A DNA stretch of 64,000 bases from positions 2,480,001 through 2,544,000 of the forward strand of contig OZ245043.1 in the NCBI GenBank assembly GCA_965224285.1, read 5' to 3'. This DNA is from JAJCYK01 sp965224285. Lineage in GTDB: Bacteria; Bacteroidota; Bacteroidia; Cytophagales; Cyclobacteriaceae. The notes under the pieces are model-generated. The model did no database searches. It was not told the DNA's origin and saw nothing but the letters and a program-made list of their open reading frames with translations. Position numbers and translations under genes: made by a program. Positions 62,133-64,000 of this stretch are shown here, piece after piece. The first letter of the stretch is position 1; every line of letters begins with the position of its first letter.

Positions 62133-64000
62133 AAGATACTTAGTAAAACTTCCGCGATCCGTAATCAGCTTTAGGAAGTATGTTCCAGGCTTCCAGGAGG
62201 ATAGGTTCAATTTCCATTGATAGGGCCGGGAGGAAAAATTACGTTTATGCCATAGCTGACGACCGTATAGATCATATATTTCCAGGGACAATGGTAGGAT
62301 GGTCTGTGGATCCAGATCCAAAAATAGAAAATCCCTGGTGGGTACCGGATAAATGGAAATATCACTTGCTCTATCAACATCTGGAATCGCCAATACCAGA
62401 TCCGGCCTTAACAACTGACTACTGGGCACCAAACTCTTGGTGGTAAGAGGCGTGGACCACCAAAGTTGCAGCACAGCGCCACCTTGTTGTTCAAAATACT
62501 CAATTTTCAATGGATATTGCTCACCCCCTTCCAGGTTGATCTTACCAGACCACTCGGTAGGCGCCTGAGGTATCCATTTATCTATAATAAGCTGATCATC
62601 AACCCATAGTCGAACACCGTCATCCGAGAGCGTATAAAAGGTATATTCCTGTGAGATTAAAGGCTGAATAAAACCGAACCACCTGGCGGTAAAGAAATCT
62701 GAAGAGATGGCAGATGCCGGAGAACCGTCCCCCCAATTAAAATCTATTACCGGATCAATTCGTTTCAGGGTTACTGCTCCCTCAAAAGTTTGATCCTGTT
62801 CCGAGAAATAATGCCCTAACAAACCATCTCCGGGGCCCAAAGGTATGGACTGGTATGAAGCCTGATACTCTCTCGGTGTTTCTGGAATATCAAAGGTGAT
62901 TAAATTGGAGCCGGGGTCAGATTCCCATTGCTGGAACAGGTAAAAATTATTCTGATCCTGCTGGGTAACCGCCGCTTCCAGAGTTCTCCTAATTCCCACT
63001 ACCCCGGTAACAGTAGTGGGGGTCGTGGAGCTTTTTCCATCTATGTTGACGTTAAGGCCTGCGGGATCTGTTGTTATAGTAATGTCTGTTTTTAAAGGAA
63101 AAACGTCTCGGAATACCACTTTTGACAGGCCTTGATTATCAGTGGCCCGCAAATATATTCTATACCAGACATTATCACTGGTTTCACCAACCCTGGGTAC
63201 CTGATAACTTCCGCCCAGGACATTACTTACCGGCGCCAATGCAGGATGGGTATGCTCATCATGATGAAATTCAATCCACCAGGTCAGTTGGCTTTGAGGC
63301 AGGATACCATCTTCGGGGTCGCTGGCCTTGCCCTCAAAATTGATAGCCTCACCGGCCCGGTACAATAGGGTACTTAACGGAAGAGTAATCTCCGGCACAG
63401 GACGGGTATTTTCTGTAACCTCCAACAGCGCTTCATCGCTAACGGCCACCCCCAGGGAGTTTTGAACCACACAACGAAAAAGTGCACCGTGGTCGTTCAA
63501 AGTAATGTTTTCAATAGTATAAATCATATCATTGGCGCCAGCGATATCAACCTGATCCCGTTGCCACTGATAAGTTAAAGGCTGGTCTCCCGATGCTTCC
63601 ACTTTAAAGGTGCTGGATTCCCCTTGAGGTACCAATATCCCTTCAGGTTGTAATGTAATATTAGGTGCGCCACTCCCGGTATACAGGATCTTCCATAACC
63701 TTCCCTCTGCGGTACTGGTATTATCCTGAGGTGATCCCCCACCCAATCCCGGCCGTTCCAGATAGTACATATCCCCATTTTGATCGACAACCATGGCCAG
63801 AGGCCGTTCAATTCCAGTGGCAAAGGTTTCTACCACCTCACTGAGGTCAGGATCTAACACCTTGATATAGCCAGCGCAATAATCTGCAAAAAAATACTTT
63901 TCATGATATCTAGGAGGGAATCTTAACTGTTGGGGATTGTAAAAAGCTGATCCAATCACGGCGCAACCCTGACTGTGGTCGTAGGCATATAGTGGATCCT
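62121..64000 (-). CDS. large T9SS-secreted protein (sugar-dehydrogenase-like, Ig and PA14 domains), 5' cut
   Basis: The frame runs from the stop at 62121 to the window edge with no break, so the N-terminus is missing. From the edge it reads the last part of a quinoprotein-like propeller (YAYDHSQGCAVIGSAFY, YFFADYCAGYIKVLDP). An Ig-like domain follows (LTYQWQRDQVDIAGAND), then a Ca/beta-sandwich region (SDPEDGILPQSQLTW), a PA14-type domain (LWVDDQLIIDKWI, LQLWWSTP) and a C-terminal T9SS type A sorting domain with SIYPVPTRDFLFLDL and PGTYFLKLIT. The protein is probably exported and surface-attached or released. Sugar oxidation or binding is inferred. It ends overlapping the preceding convergent gene by 12 bp. 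Confidence 0.9.
   Translation of the reverse strand, partial: DPLYAYDHSQGCAVIGSAFYNPQQLRFPPRYHEKYFFADYCAGYIKVLDPDLSEVVETFATGIERPLAMVVDQNGDMYYLERPGLGGGSPQDNTSTAEGRLWKILYTGSGAPNITLQPEGILVPQGESSTFKVEASGDQPLTYQWQRDQVDIAGANDMIYTIENITLNDHGALFRCVVQNSLGVAVSDEALLEVTENTRPVPEITLPLSTLLYRAGEAINFEGKASDPEDGILPQSQLTWWIEFHHDEHTHPALAPVSNVLGGSYQVPRVGETSDNVWYRIYLRATDNQGLSKVVFRDVFPLKTDITITTDPAGLNVNIDGKSSTTPTTVTGVVGIRRTLEAAVTQQDQNNFYLFQQWESDPGSNLITFDIPETPREYQASYQSIPLGPGDGLLGHYFSEQDQTFEGAVTLKRIDPVIDFNWGDGSPASAISSDFFTARWFGFIQPLISQEYTFYTLSDDGVRLWVDDQLIIDKWIPQAPTEWSGKINLEGGEQYPLKIEYFEQQGGAVLQLWWSTPLTTKSLVPSSQLLRPDLVLAIPDVDRASDISIYPVPTRDFLFLDLDPQTILPLSLEIYDLYGRQLWHKRNFSSRPYQWKLNLSSWKPGTYFLKLITDRGSFTKYLLKI

Overview
The window looks like a chromosomal segment of a free-living Bacteroidota, most likely Cytophagales. 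The evidence is a T9SS-type C-terminal sorting domain, many SPII lipoproteins, ~800-residue FtsX-type permeases next to a sigma-54 regulator and kinase, a HYC_CC_PP-type small protein, a few TAnnTTTG-like -7 boxes and mostly weak Shine-Dalgarno sequences. I saw no rRNA, tRNA, CRISPR array, phage genes or intact insertion sequence.

Layout. 1-2.7 kb: a cut alpha/beta hydrolase, an NHL-propeller lipoprotein and a DUF2867 protein. 3.2-6.8 kb: a cold-adaptation cluster (fatty acid desaturase, DEAD-box-like helicase, cold-shock protein), a repeat-rich gap, and a 62-aa gene resembling the N-terminal module of long Bacteroidota cold-shock proteins. 7.1-8.9 kb: a 5'-truncated hydrolase remnant abutting an MBL-fold hydrolase. 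9.1-15.0 kb: a tripartite RND efflux operon (OMF, adaptor, pump). 15.1-20.0 kb: a propeller lipoprotein, an SDR-DUF2867 protein and a carboxypeptidase-like-domain lipoprotein. 20.0-28.3 kb: a MATE exporter, a type I secretion-like operon whose ABC protein has lost almost all catalytic NBD motifs, a tandem universal stress protein and an AI-2E-family permease. 28.4-31.1 kb: a quinoprotein dehydrogenase with an internal cytochrome c domain, and a decayed TonB-plug pseudogene. 31.3-41.3 kb: a copper/silver resistance operon (HYC_CC_PP protein, CusA, acetolactate-decarboxylase-like lipoprotein, CusC, CusB, CopB-type ATPase). 41.4-42.7 kb: a Tat-exported Gfo/Idh/MocA oxidoreductase. 42.9-56.0 kb: a MacAB-like ABC system (adaptor, two ATPases, three permeases) divergent from an NtrC-type regulator and kinase, with a tandem palindrome centred between two sigma-54-like promoters. 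56.1-64.0 kb: a DUF4838 lipoprotein, a cytochrome c/VCBS protein, a membrane-anchored LytTR regulator, a small membrane protein and a large T9SS cargo protein cut by the window edge.

The theme is envelope traffic: at least five export systems (RND, MATE, type I-like, Cus RND plus P-type ATPase, MacB-like) and several extracytoplasmic propeller or redox proteins. The points most worth a second look are the degenerate ABC exporter, the acetolactate-decarboxylase-like protein inside the copper operon, the symmetric sigma-54 control region, and the pseudogenes.
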